Of a DNA stretch of 64,000 bases, positions 33,401-43,341 are shown piece by piece. Position 1 is the stretch's first letter, and every line of letters begins with the position of its first letter. Source of the DNA: Alternaria dauci (taxonomy: Eukaryota; Ascomycota; Dothideomycetes; Pleosporales; Pleosporaceae); contig NC_091273.1 of NCBI RefSeq assembly GCF_042100115.1, positions 4,836,001 to 4,900,000 on the forward strand, in the 5' to 3' direction. Made by a program: the position numbers and the translations under genes. The notes beneath the pieces are model-generated. The model worked only from the letters and a program-made list of their open reading frames with translations. It made no database searches and had not been told where the DNA came from.

Positions 33401-34099
33401 CAGCGGAAGCACAATTACTGTTCTTACGATGGGCGAGCTGAAAGCAAGATCACAATTGTCGGCATGTTATGAGGTATCAAGCCTTGGTCTGTGGGGAAAC
33501 GTCCGCCTGTATTGGTACGGGCCCCTTACTCTTTTTCCCACCCCACAGCTGAGAGCTGAAGGAAGCATGCATAAAAGTGCCCTTGAAACTCGGCGAGCGA
33601 CAATCTGGTATGAGGGGAGCAGAAGAATGTCGACATGACGATTGTAGTTTATGAGACTGCTTTCGAAAAGTCGACAAAGTGTTGTTTCTCAGATGCCTCA
33701 CCATCCCAAATGGATGGGTCAAGACTGTACCTGAGCAAGCGTTTGCCTCCAAAAGCTTATGCTTCGTACTCGCATGTGCATTCAAGGGGAGAACCACTAG
33801 CGAGCGGTATGCTAATGCATTGCGCACGTAGCGCGTTCTAGAGCTGAACAACTCCGGATTCTGATAGCGAGCGAGCGGTGAACTCTACCATCTCAGGGGC
33901 ATGCGTTGGCAGGAGCTGCTCATTCCGTGAGTATATATGGGCAATCTTGTCTCGCCATTGTTCTCTTCATCCACACATTCTACTTAATTATCAAACTCTC
34001 TTTCCTACACTCGTTTTTTCCTATACTCTCTCACCCAAGTCATTCGTTATACACGATCATATTTATACCTAATATCTAATTCCAACACCAACCATCACA
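30416..34099. other. Gene-poor 3.7-kb stretch beside the terpene synthase
   Basis: Open frames on both strands are under about 175 codons, mostly under 110. None has a recognisable domain or can be joined into a longer model. A 47-codon ATG frame starts near 32199 and stops at 32341, but I do not recognise it. No tandem or inverted repeat was seen by eye. It could be long promoters, a non-coding RNA locus, or decayed cluster genes; the sequence does not decide. Confidence 0.5.
33932..33938 (+). promoter_or_regulatory. Putative TATA box of wall-protein gene
   Basis: A TATATAT element lies about 160 bp upstream of the ATG at 34100. It is followed by a long CT-rich leader (TTCTCTTC..., CTCTCTTTCC...) and a CATCACA start context, the usual layout of a highly expressed fungal gene. 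Confidence 0.45.
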
Positions 34100-36373
34100 A
34101 TGAAGTACGCACTGATCTTCGCTGCCACTGCAGCTGCCTACGAGGCCTATGGTGGATACGGTGCGGATGTGGAGTCCAGCTCGGCTGTCAAGCCTAGCAC
34201 CTCCGCAAAGCCTATCGGATACACCACTATCGTCCCAGGCTATGGCAAGCAGCCGGTCACTGTGACTACCCAGCACCAGCCGTACCCTACCTGCGTTTCT
34301 CCTGCCTATGGCGGCAAGGACTGCGCCAAGTGGGATGAGGACGCCTACGTATCGACTGTGATCAAAGACTACGACAACAACTACGCTACAATCACCAAGA
34401 CAGCGCAACCTGTTGTTGTCTACCATACCAAGAAGACCATCACCCACTCTGCCACTGCTACCAGTGGCTACGCTGCGCCGACCGGCGTTGCCTACAAGAA
34501 CGGCACTGAGGGTTGCTGGTACGAGCTGTACGAGAAGATCGAAGAGGTGCCATACAACCAACTTGGTCCCCACGCGCTTCCTGGATACCCCGGCTCCGGC
34601 CTCTACAAGGAGGGCGAGAAGAAGCAACCCGTCAACGTCAAGGAGTACAAGGGCGGAAAGTGGTCTGAATATGTCCACGAGTACTCCTACGGCACTCCCA
34701 AGCCTGAGGTCACTACCTACGAGAAGCCCGGTGTCTACACGATCCCTAGCAAGGACGTCACCATTGACCACCCAGTTACCTACCCTGCTGAGGCTACCAA
34801 GACTGCGAAGGCTGGCGAGACATGCACCTACGGAGGTCAGTCCATCGAAGCCAAGCAGACTGGTTACATCACTGGTGCTTATGCTGCCTATGAGACAAAG
34901 GTTAACGGTGGCAAGACCGTCACCGAAACCGTGATCAAGCACACCACGATCTATGCCTCCACCACCGGCAACTATGAGGTCGCGAAGCCCACAACCACCG
35001 TCTACGACCATGACACCGAGGTCGCATACCCAACTGCTAAGCACTACGAGGCAGGTGTCTACCACCATGAAGCCAAGACTGTCACCGTCACCAAGCCCGG
35101 ACAGGCCTACACTTGCGAGTACGAGCAGACGAAGAAGCACGAAGCTACCTCAACCCCCAAGAAGGGCAACGACCACCCCGCCTACCCTACCTCGGTCCCT
35201 GCTCACGACAGCTCCTACGGCCACGGAAAGCCATCTTCGACCCCTAAGCAGCCTACCGAGGGCCAGAGCAACTACCCTTCGTACCCTGCCACCCCCAGCA
35301 AGCCCACTGAGGGCGAGCATAACCACCCCTCCTACCCGGCCACTCCTGAGAAGCCTACCGAGGGTGAGAACACCTATTCCTCTTACCCATCGACTCCCGA
35401 GAAGCCTGTCGAGGGTGAGGGCAACCACCCCTCTTACCCTGCCGGTCCGGTGAAGGGTCACTCATCTTCCGTTGAAGAGTCTTACCCGGCTTCCACACCT
35501 GCAACCATCTACACCAAGCCATCCTACAACGGCGGAAACGCATATGGCGAGAATGGAAAGTCGACCACGGCTACTGTTTCTTCCAAGGAGCATGCTTACC
35601 CTGAGTCTACTCCTGCCTATGGTGCTGTTTCCTCGGCTCCTGCTTACGGTCCTGGCTCTTCTGCTCCTGCCTATGGCACTGCTTCTTCTGCAATGGCCAG
35701 CTCCACCCCTTGTGAGAGCAGCTCTGCTTCCTCAACTCCTGCCGAGTCCTCTGCCTATGGTGCTTCTACCCCTGTTCTTGAGTCTTCGATCTACAGCGCT
35801 TCAAAGCCTGCTGAGGCCAGCTCTACTCCTTGCGAGAGCAGCACTGCTTCCGTTACCCCAGCCAAGTCTTCTGCCTACAGCGCTTCTACCCCTGCTGCTT
35901 ACACCAAGCCATCTTACAATGACAACACCGGCTACGGCGAGGATGTCAAGTCGACTCTCTCTACCATCTCTACCAAGCCTTACCCGGCGACCACTCCCGT
36001 GGAACACTACCCTGCAAGCGCCAGCTCCACTCCCTGCGAGAGCAGCTCCGCATCCGTAACTCCCGCCAAGTCGTCCGACGTATACAGCCAAGCTACACCG
36101 TCCCCAGCCAAGTCTTCGGCGTACAGCACCCAGGTTTACGGCGAGGCTTCGTCTACTCCTTGCTCTTCCACTGTAGAATCGACTCCGACTCCCGTCCACC
36201 CCACGTCTGCCCCTGCCTATGACAACACTCCCTACCCTGCTGGCGCCACTTCCACTCCTGCTGTTCCTGCAGCTTACCAGCCTACCCCTGCTGAGGGTTA
36301 CGGCAAGCCCCAGACTGGCTACGGCAAGCGTAGTGGATTGAATGAGCGTCGCCAGATTGCTGCTGCCAACTAG
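34100..36373 (+). CDS. Secreted Tyr/Pro/Ser/Thr-rich cell-wall protein with tandem repeats
   Basis: Single-exon gene for 757 residues. The N-terminus (MKYALIFAATAAA) is a short signal-peptide-like segment. Residues 15-360 are Tyr/Lys/Thr-rich with four to six Cys. Residues about 379-450 hold four copies of a 17-residue repeat of the type TPEKPTEGENxxxSYPA. The following section is Ser/Thr/Ala-rich with repeated ASSTPCESSSAS units, so it should be heavily O-glycosylated. The C-terminus ends GYGKRSGLNERRQIAAAN, with dibasic sites that Kex2 could cut; there is no GPI signal. It is probably a structural or adhesive wall or matrix protein. Strong codon bias and a CT-rich leader suggest high expression. 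I know no named family for the full length. Confidence 0.88.
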   Translation: MKYALIFAATAAAYEAYGGYGADVESSSAVKPSTSAKPIGYTTIVPGYGKQPVTVTTQHQPYPTCVSPAYGGKDCAKWDEDAYVSTVIKDYDNNYATITKTAQPVVVYHTKKTITHSATATSGYAAPTGVAYKNGTEGCWYELYEKIEEVPYNQLGPHALPGYPGSGLYKEGEKKQPVNVKEYKGGKWSEYVHEYSYGTPKPEVTTYEKPGVYTIPSKDVTIDHPVTYPAEATKTAKAGETCTYGGQSIEAKQTGYITGAYAAYETKVNGGKTVTETVIKHTTIYASTTGNYEVAKPTTTVYDHDTEVAYPTAKHYEAGVYHHEAKTVTVTKPGQAYTCEYEQTKKHEATSTPKKGNDHPAYPTSVPAHDSSYGHGKPSSTPKQPTEGQSNYPSYPATPSKPTEGEHNHPSYPATPEKPTEGENTYSSYPSTPEKPVEGEGNHPSYPAGPVKGHSSSVEESYPASTPATIYTKPSYNGGNAYGENGKSTTATVSSKEHAYPESTPAYGAVSSAPAYGPGSSAPAYGTASSAMASSTPCESSSASSTPAESSAYGASTPVLESSIYSASKPAEASSTPCESSTASVTPAKSSAYSASTPAAYTKPSYNDNTGYGEDVKSTLSTISTKPYPATTPVEHYPASASSTPCESSSASVTPAKSSDVYSQATPSPAKSSAYSTQVYGEASSTPCSSTVESTPTPVHPTSAPAYDNTPYPAGATSTPAVPAAYQPTPAEGYGKPQTGYGKRSGLNERRQIAAAN
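35230..35450 (+). repeat. Tandem 51-bp repeat, about four copies, in wall-protein gene
   Basis: Four in-frame copies encode TPxxPTEGxxxxxSYPA. Positions 1, 4 and 6-8 of each unit are the most constant, and the central residues vary (QSNY, EHNH, ENTY, EGNH). Such coding repeats often vary in number between strains. Confidence 0.8.
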
Positions 36374-36608
36374 AAGCGCTAACGGTTTTCTTGTGTAATT
36401 TTCGTTGTGTTGGGAAGTAGATAGAGAAAGCGGATGAAGTCAGAGCATGTGTGTAGAATCTAATGGAAAATCTTAATTACACATTTTCATTTTGAATCAT
36501 GTGTGCGCTAATATTTGATGAGCACATGTATTGCGGACAAGAACTTGGTCATTGTGGGTTTAATATCGTGACGTTATATTATGTCTATCATCTGTTTTTG
36601 TTCATCAA

Positions 36609-36679
36609 GCATTCTTGGTCCAACGGTAGGATAATTGCCTTCCAAGCAATTGGCTCGGGTTCGACTCCCGGAGGATGCA
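36609..36679 (+). tRNA. tRNA-Gly (anticodon UCC)
   Basis: A 71-nt sequence folds as a complete cloverleaf. The acceptor stem GCATTCT pairs with AGGATGC (one G-U) and is followed by discriminator A. The anticodon stem ATTGC/GCAAT encloses the loop CTTCCAA with anticodon TCC. The T arm GGGTTCGACTCCC is intact. No intron is present. It reads GGA glycine codons. Confidence 0.95.
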
Positions 36680-36685
36680 AAGATC

Positions 36686-36691
36686 TTTTTT
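36686..36691 (+). terminator. RNA polymerase III terminator of tRNA-Gly
   Basis: A run of six T begins 7 nt after the tRNA discriminator base, as expected for Pol III termination. Confidence 0.8.
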
Positions 36692-36984
36692 GCTGTTTTC
36701 GCGAATCTTTCTTTTGCTTTTTGCTGTCACGCTCCGAAAGATCACCACGCAGCGGACTTTGTAACCTATAAAAATGGTTTGTAGGAAGACGTCTTCTTTG
36801 TACAAGTGTATCACAGACCTTCTTAGATCAGGGGTGCTTTGTTGGGTGCTGCGGCGTCGTAGAAGGCTCCTGTAGATTTGCGCGTGTGTCCATTTCCTTC
36901 CACACCCCGCTCAGTCTGGCATTTGCGACAATGCGCTCACACGTCAAGCCCACACTACCTTTCTTCTTTGTCTTCTCAGCCGCA

Positions 36985-37650
36985 CTACCGACTTTTCATC
37001 ACCTCACATCCAGCTGGTGTGCGCCCACAGGCCTGGAACAGGCGAAAGCCTTGACGTGACACCACGGTGCGGGGTGTTGGTATGTTATTAAGCACCATGT
37101 CGCTTCTGGCTGGTGGCTTGTCAGCAACACAAGCCATCAAGCAGCTATGTCTGATGGGGATTTCTTGGTACTCGAGAGCTTGTTTTCGATACAAGACGCG
37201 CATAATCACTTTATCTCGCATGGTGGTCTGAGAGATGCATGTTCCGCCATGGAGGACTACGATTCCCGCGGGACTTTGTAGCTCTGTGACAGTCCAACGC
37301 GACATTGCGTAACAGCTGTTGGCAATTTCGCTCTATTCCGATGCGACTGACGTGATGGATATGGAAGTAGGCACCAACTAACAATTGATCGCACGAATTT
37401 CAAGGAGCGCGAGGTGACCACTCTGGCGGACACAACCTTGGAAGTATTCGCACCCCTCAAAACCGGTGACCCCAAAATTGCCGTCCAGAGGCATATCATC
37501 AGCATTGATTGGCTTGCCGCTAGCCCTTGATTGCAGCGGGAGCCTCTCTAGGTCTGGGTTTTCGGTTAGATGCGTTGGCTTTGCAGTGGACGGTGGGGCT
37601 CTAGACGCTCGCTCCGAAGTGGGGGGTCGGTGAGCTTGCTTGAGGAACAT
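36985..37650 (-). CDS. Probable small protein gene with unresolved exon join
   Basis: Two minus-strand open parts read like protein. The first runs from the ATG at 37650 and contains MPLDGNFGVTGFEGCEYFQG. The second, about 37315-36985, contains GIVVLHGGTCISQTTM, RHSCLMACVADKPPARSD and VSRQGFRLFQACG, with several Cys. A GTTAGT donor (37382) and a CAACAG acceptor (37316) border them, but exon 1 ends with one extra base while exon 2 needs two, so the join is off by one. A different donor (GTGCGA, after GFEG) restores the frame at the cost of about 23 residues. The gene may be intact with that donor, damaged by an indel, or affected by a sequence error. No signal peptide is visible at this ATG. 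I do not recognise a named family. Confidence 0.42.
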
Positions 37651-37974
37651 GGCGAACTGGAGGTCCCGCCTGATGTTCGAGGCTTCTGATTGGGTGCAAT
37701 GCAGCGATATTGTAACAAGTCACCGACATCTTGTTTGGGTTGCGATATGCGCCAAGTAAATGGTGAGGACACAGATCAAAGAGAATGACGAGAACGGTTT
37801 GCGGCGTAGGTGTTATATATTGTGCTGACGGCCTGACTTTTGAGCCTCACATCCTTTCATCTGCAGTCATCTTTTGTCAATTTCGTCTGTAACAGGCTGC
37901 TGCTCTCTTGCGCAGAGACGAAGCGCACTTTGCCCACATCTCAACTGCTTGCACATCCATCTGTGGCCAGCAAC
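37651..37974. other. Intergenic, divergent promoters
   Basis: This is a short shared upstream region between the uncertain minus-strand gene and the 157-residue protein gene. TATATATT occurs near 37815. Nothing else was seen. Confidence 0.5.
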
Positions 37975-38448
37975 ATGGCATCTCACAACCAGCCTATGCC
38001 GCCACCAATCCGAACAAACACTGTCGATTCACAAAAATCACAGTCCTCGGGTCAAATATCCCCACCGTATTCCCCAGCGTCACCAACGGCCCGCGCGACA
38101 GCTTCGCCGACCGAAGAGTCCTTCTTCGGTGCTATTTCAGCACGCCTTCGTGGTCGCTCACGAAGCCGCTCTCGTGAAGCTACGTCTCGCAAAGCCTCCA
38201 AGTCGCCCATGGTCATGCCGCCTAACCAAGCACCTTGCGCACAAGGGCGTGCTTCCACCAAAAGTCCTACCAGTTCGACACGGCCCGTCGCAGTGCCGGT
38301 ACAAAGCGGCAGGCCTAGCATACAAGACGCGGGTCGGCGGAGTACAAGTGGAAGCGATCCATGGAGGGGACGGCACTCGAACGATTGGTTGTTCAATGGG
38401 TACTCGCTGACGGCTTCAGCCAAAGAGCTGGTTCAGCGACGGAAATAG
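37975..38448 (+). CDS. Conserved small fungal protein, function unknown
   Basis: Single-exon gene for 157 residues. The start is the ATG at 37975 (MASHNQPMPPPIRTNT); the frame is open further upstream but without conserved character. Features in order are a Pro/Ser-rich start with SPPYSPASPTARATASPTEE, then FFGAISARLRGRSRSRSRE with Arg-Ser repeats, a Ser/Pro-rich middle, and the C-terminal block DPWRGRHSNDWLFNGYS. The last block and the SPTEESFFG motif recall a small protein conserved across Pezizomycotina, by memory only. There is no signal peptide or membrane segment. The many SP and RS sites make phosphorylation likely, but the role is unknown. Confidence 0.8.
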   Translation: MASHNQPMPPPIRTNTVDSQKSQSSGQISPPYSPASPTARATASPTEESFFGAISARLRGRSRSRSREATSRKASKSPMVMPPNQAPCAQGRASTKSPTSSTRPVAVPVQSGRPSIQDAGRRSTSGSDPWRGRHSNDWLFNGYSLTASAKELVQRRK

Positions 38449-39297
38449 ACCAGACGAACGATTGATGGTACCGCTGGCTGCATCACACCTACTGGTGAAC
38501 GCCTGGCCAGATTTTGATGAGCGTAACGATGAATGATGACGAGATGGTTGGATGAGGTTATGCGCAGATTATTCTGAGTACTGTAATAATGAGGCGCGGA
38601 TTCGAGCTGGCTTCGACGCTGCTATCGGTTTTGCCTTCTGCTTTCTTTTCTGTCGTTACTTGGCTGTATAGTAGCTTTGAGCATACCTAGGTACAAATTG
38701 ATATCAGTATGAAATGTCACCGTACTTCGTTTGACAACTTTTTGTGCGTGTGTCCTCACCGATGTGTTGTGATTTCACGAGCAATCATGCTGTTCTTGGT
38801 CCGAGTTCTTAGAGTTGTCGGAGTTCATCAGCACTGCCTCTTTTTACATAATCGGCCTGACTCGCGGGCGCTGCTCCGGTTCCGCAACCTGCCATGAACC
38901 AGGTACCAGCTGATCTCACCACTTCGGGAGTACCTTCATGTCTTCAGGTACTTCTATGAAACTCCCGACAGTACGCGATGACGACTTTGATACCGGACAT
39001 GCCTGCGTTGAACGCCGTGCACATCATCTCCTATCATCGGAATTAACGACATGATACTCCAGGTCGCATAAGCACTACGTCGAGTTCCGGACTACGACCC
39101 ACCACCCCTCCATCACTCCCACATGAGGTTGACCATTCGTCGGTACAAAAACGCGCATTCAGAATCTGGAGGACAACATTCACTACACCGAATCCGCTTG
39201 TCACCCAGGGTTTGCATAGAGCGAACGTATACTTAAGATTCAATCGCGATCCGTTCCACCCTCCCTCTCCTGTACTCCATCCATACTCGCACCTACC
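38449..39297. other. Intergenic
   Basis: This is the 3' flank of the small protein gene and the promoter of the flavoprotein. No coding or RNA feature was seen. Confidence 0.6.
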
Positions 39298-40794
39298 ATG
39301 AAGCACGAACGCGCGACTCTCCCAACACCTACCTCGTCGGACTCCTTCTGGCACACCGAACCGAATGAGTTCCTCATCGGCCACTGCACAACAGAGCAAT
39401 TACCTGCGGAGGCTGACATCGTTATCGTCGGGTCAGGAATAACGGGCACAAGTGCAGCCAGGTATCTCTCGGAGGATAAGAGGGCTTCCGGTAAGAGCAT
39501 TGTTCTGCTCGAGGCTAGAGAGGCGTGTTGGGGCGCCACAGGAAGGGTAAGTCGACTTCCCAATGTCACGATCGTCCGATTGGAACCTATGGCGCACATT
39601 TGCTGACGATTGCGCAAACAGAATGGCGGACACTGCCAACCCCTCCTCTTCGATCGGAGTAGCGACGTAGCCGAATTCGAACTTAAGAACGTCGCTGCGG
39701 TGCGTTCCTACATTCAGGACAATGGCGTGCCTTGCGAGTGGCGTGACGTAACTGGCTGTCGCACATTCTGGACCGAAGAGGCGATGAGCGAGGCCGAGAG
39801 GGAAATCGAACATCTCAAGAAAACAGCACCTGAAATCGCACGCCATGTCACAGTCATTAAGGACAAGGAGGAATTCAAGAAGCACCGTGTCGCACCCGAC
39901 TGTGTTGGAGCGACACTAAGTGAAGGGGCTGCGAGTCTATGGCCATATAAGCTAGTTACCTTTGTTCTCCAGAAGCTCGTCAAGAACGGCCAGCTCAACC
40001 TACAGACCAAGACTCCCGTCACCGAGATTACTTCGTCAGACGGCACGCACACTCTCCACACGCCTCGCGGCACCATCAGCAGCAAGACAGTCATTCTCGC
40101 CACGAATGGCTACACGTCCGCTCTCCTACCCCACTTCGCCGATCTCATCGTCCCCTGTCGTGGGGAGATGTCAGCGCTTTTCCCACCTGCAGGGATGACC
40201 CTCTTACCAGACTCATACGGCATGGTTGCGGCTCTAGGCCAACCAGCAAACAATGATGACTATCTCATTCAACGTCCATTTGAGGGCGTTCCAAACCCTG
40301 GTGGTCATCTGATGTTTGGTGGCGGCCGCGGAGCAGGACACTTTCCAAGCATAGGCATCTCTGATGACAGTGTAATTGATGAAGGCTCTGCTGCATATCT
40401 CCGCAGTGCGCTGTTGAAGGTGTTGGAGTTGGGTGGGCAGACAGAGGGTCTGAACGAGCTTAAAGCCGCGGCACAATGGACTGGTATCATGGGTTATTCG
40501 CGCGATGATCACCCGTGGGTTGGTAAGGTGCCGGATAGACAAGGCTTGTGGCTAGCCGGGGGATACACAGGACACGGTATGCCAAACGGTACATTGTGCG
40601 GCAAGGCCATTGTCGACATGATACTTGGTGAGATTGACGGCAAAGACTTGACCGCCGTGCACGAGGAGATGGTTCAAAGGGCTGACATTCCCAAGAGCTA
40701 CATTCTGACAAAGGAAAGAATCGACCGAGCAAGACAGATGCTCACAGTACAGCAACAGGATGCACAGGGAGTACACATGAACGGCGTCGTGTAG
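39298..40794 (+). CDS. FAD-dependent oxidoreductase, DAO (amino acid oxidase-like) family
   Basis: Predicted 473-residue flavoprotein from exons 39298-39546 and 39622-40794. The 75-nt intron has a GTAAGT donor, a CTGAC branch site and a CAG acceptor; the join reads CWGATGRNGGHC. A Rossmann FAD site, IVIVGSGITGTSAA, lies near residue 42. EAREACWGATGRNGGH is the conserved second FAD-contact segment of the DAO family. ILATNGYTSALLP and GLWLAGGYTGHGMPNGTLCGKAI close the FAD domain. Family members oxidise amines or D-amino acids with release of hydrogen peroxide; fungal paralogues are numerous and the substrate cannot be read here. No signal peptide and no C-terminal SKL are present, so it is probably cytosolic. 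Confidence 0.92.
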
Positions 40795-41020
40795 ATGTCA
40801 ATGATAAGACTATTGGCCCGTTTTCGCACCGACTCTAGTCATGTTGAAAGTGTTGACCTTGCTCATCTTACCGTTTTGACTGAAATGTACAACGTGGTCT
40901 TACCGGCCGTGGAGCCGTTATCGCCATGTCTTGTGACAAACTCTCGACTCTCTAGGATCAAAACGTGCGGACAATAGCGTCTAAGGCGCGTGGGCGCTAC
41001 TCCGCTTTCCCGGGATCCCA

Positions 41021-41041
41021 CCCCCCCCCCCCCCCCCCCCC
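41021..41041 (+). repeat. Poly-C homopolymer, 21 bases
   Basis: Twenty-one consecutive C are read on the plus strand, about 200 bp upstream of the DJ-1 ATG. True length is uncertain because homopolymers are error-prone in sequencing. Confidence 0.9.
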
Positions 41042-41135
41042 TAACTGGAGTACCAAGCCCGATCGGATTACCAATTCCTTGCTTCACGGTATCACCCACA
41101 AAACCTAATAGATCCAAGTGAGTGTCAGCATACCG

Positions 41136-41143
41136 TATATAAC
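41136..41143 (+). promoter_or_regulatory. Putative TATA box of DJ-1 gene
   Basis: TATATAAC lies about 105 bp upstream of the ATG at 41245. Positional evidence only. Confidence 0.35.
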
Positions 41144-41244
41144 TAAAGAGATAACCACGAAACTTATTCTCGATCTGATAGTCACCTCCACTCGAGTCAC
41201 CATTGCAACTGCGCAAACGCGATCATCAATCCCCAAACTTTAAC

Positions 41245-41994
41245 ATGGCAGCTCACCCTCTCCCCCAAAAGATTGGCGTTGTAATCTTTCCCGGTTTCCA
41301 ACTCCTAGACTGGGCCGGCCCGTTGGACGCCTTCAACATCCTGTCATCCAGCCATACCCTCACCCTCTGCACCATCGCCTACACGCTAGATCCAGTGCCA
41401 ACCCAGAACTCTATGCAAGACCAACAAGGCTCTCTATTCTCGCAATCCGCGGTTCCAACACACACATTCGAGAATGCACCGGATGATCTGGATGTGTTGC
41501 TCCTCCCAGGAGGTCTAGGAGCACGCGGACCAGACAGCGACGCGTGGATGAAGCCACAGGTTGAGTATCTAAAGAGATTGGATTTGAGTGGGAAAGGAAG
41601 TATCAAGTGGATCCTGACCGTCTGTACGGGCAGCGAGATCCTGGCTCGGACTGGCTTGTTAGATGGCAGGAGGGCTACGACTAACAAGCGTGCTTTCAAC
41701 GTTGTATGTTGAACCTCCTCTCGTCTATGAATCACATCGGATTGGTGACTAACTATTTCATTCAAGGTCAAAGCTCAACATCCCAATGTCGAGTGGGTTG
41801 CAAAGGCCCGATGGGTTGTTGATGGCAATATTTGGACTAGCTCTGGTATCTCGGCTGGTATGGATCTGGCGTTTGCGTGGATGGCGGAGGTATTCGGTGA
41901 GGAGACGGCGCAGTTTGTGGCGGATCGCAGTGAGCATGAGAGGAACGTGGACTCGGGGAATGATCGGTATGCGGAGAGATGGGGAGCTGTGTAG
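41245..41994 (+). CDS. DJ-1/PfpI family protein
   Basis: Predicted 228-residue protein from exons 41245-41703 and 41767-41994. The 63-nt intron has a GTATGT donor, a CTAAC branch site and an AAG acceptor; phase 0 joins RAFNV to VKAQHPNVEW. The start is taken at the ATG at 41245 (MAAHPLPQKIGVVIFPGF) because the upstream codons open with a non-ATG and precede the fold. The class-I glutamine amidotransferase-like fold shows FPGFQLLDWAGP, the LLLPGGLGARG strand-turn and the nucleophile elbow TVCTGSE with Cys127. ARWVVDGNIWTSSGISAGMD is the typical C-terminal half. Members include isonitrile hydratase-like and stress-related proteins; which applies here is unclear. Confidence 0.9.
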
Positions 41995-42297
41995 GACGGG
42001 CAAAAGTGGTGTGGAAATCGGTCTGCAGAGAGGGCAGATGTTTCGAAAGTGACAGTTCCTGTATTTGAGTAAATCAATCTACTCAAAGCTTCGGCAGGAT
42101 ACCTCCCTCTAAACTACCATGTCAGGTTCTGAGTGGCTAAGTAGGCATTGCAGTGTGAAATAGAAAGGTATTGTCTATAATGGCTTCGCTATGCTAAAAG
42201 GCTATCAAGATCATAGTGCTAGTATTCTACGGAGCGACCGTTACAACAGATGAACACATCCACATATCTAACAATGGCGATTCGAAAAAAGAAACGG
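41995..42297. other. Intergenic, convergent 3' ends
   Basis: This is the short 3' flank shared by the DJ-1 gene (plus) and the RTA1-like gene (minus). Nothing was seen. Confidence 0.6.
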
Positions 42298-43341
42298 CTA
42301 CTTGTTACGGCGGAAAGCAGCAAAGGGAGGGAAGAAGTACGCAGGGTGAAAGCACACAAGCACGGTGCAAGCAATAGCTAACATCCTGTATATCGTTGTT
42401 AGTGTCTTGTTTATGGGGTAAAGGACATGGATCATTGGAACTTACATGCCGTCGAGCAAGAGGAACTCCTTCTCGTTTCGCATGAGCGCGTTTCCCCATC
42501 CACCAGCCATCTCCGGTAAACGGTAGATGCACCGAATAAGCACAGTAGTGTATGCCAACACGATCATCCATCCGAACAGCTTGACCTTAGCAAGCTTCAC
42601 AGCACCAGTCTCCTTGTCCATTTCGTACGTGCTCTTCTCCCCAATGGTATTGTGTTGGTTCTGGGCCTTGCGGTATCGGAAAATGTAAACGAGGATCAGT
42701 CCACCACACACAGCCATGGTAACGACCTGGAACGCAATACCAGCTACGATGAGGTTGTTGCCGGCGTCGATAAGCTTTCTGTTGTTTGTACCACCCGCGG
42801 CCGCCAGACCGCCACCGCATGCCTGGAGCACAATGGAACCAAAGTCGCAGCCGATGAAGATCCAGGGATAGAGACGTGCCTTGATGAGTGAATGCTGGGG
42901 TCCGCAGTACAAGACAAAGTACTTCAGAGTGAGGTAGATGGCAGCCGCAACAAAACTAGGACCGAGGACAAGACAGCAGATTTGCAGTTTGAAACCAGAT
43001 TCGCTCCAGGGGTTGTCGTTCATCATGACGCGCCCAGCGTAACCTGCGGCTTCGAGAAAGGTACCAACTGCCAGTGCAGCCGTGTAGGTCCATGTCTTGC
43101 TCATAATGCCAATGACCAGCGTGCCGATACACAGGATGGCGAAGAGGGCGCAGAGAAAGGCATTGCCGCCTAGGTTAGGACGGTACCCGTATAGCGTTGC
43201 AAACACTGGACATTCTGGGCTGACTTCTAAGCATCGTCGGAAGTCTCCTTGCGGTCGGTCTTCTGCCGCGGACACGACGACGAGTAATTGCGTTGCTATA
43301 GCGAGCGTGGCCAGCAGGCCTGTTCGTGCGTAAGAACGCAT
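42298..43341 (-). CDS. RTA1-like seven-transmembrane protein
   Basis: Predicted 327-residue membrane protein from exons 43341-42446 and 42385-42298. The 60-nt intron has a GTAAGT donor, a CTAAC branch site and a CAG acceptor; the join reads LLLDGMMLAIACTVL. A signal-peptide-like N-terminus (residues 1-25) precedes a short lumenal segment with two Cys, then seven hydrophobic helices. RTA1-family signatures are visible: GTFLEAAGYAGR, the cytosolic FIGCDFGSIVLQACGGGLA block, and LIRCIYRLPEMAGGWG near the end. The family includes yeast Rsb1 and Rta1, linked to sphingoid base release and drug resistance. The last exon supplies the end of helix 7 and would be lost if the intron were ignored. Confidence 0.92.

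Larger units (their letters stand above)
40795..41244. other. Intergenic with long poly-C run
   Basis: This is the 3' flank of the flavoprotein and the promoter of the DJ-1 gene. It includes a 21-C run and a TATATAAC element near 41136. Confidence 0.6.

Noticed and set aside
30416..34099. Decayed P450, transporter or transposon in the silent stretch
   Set aside because: I looked for heme-loop, ATPase, transposase and reverse-transcriptase motifs in the short frames and recognised none. Terminal repeats were not seen. A search tool is needed, so I make no call.
34076..35140. 354-codon frame antisense to the wall-protein gene
   Set aside because: It arises from the strong codon bias of the sense gene. 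Its product is a Gly/Leu/Val-rich string without family features.
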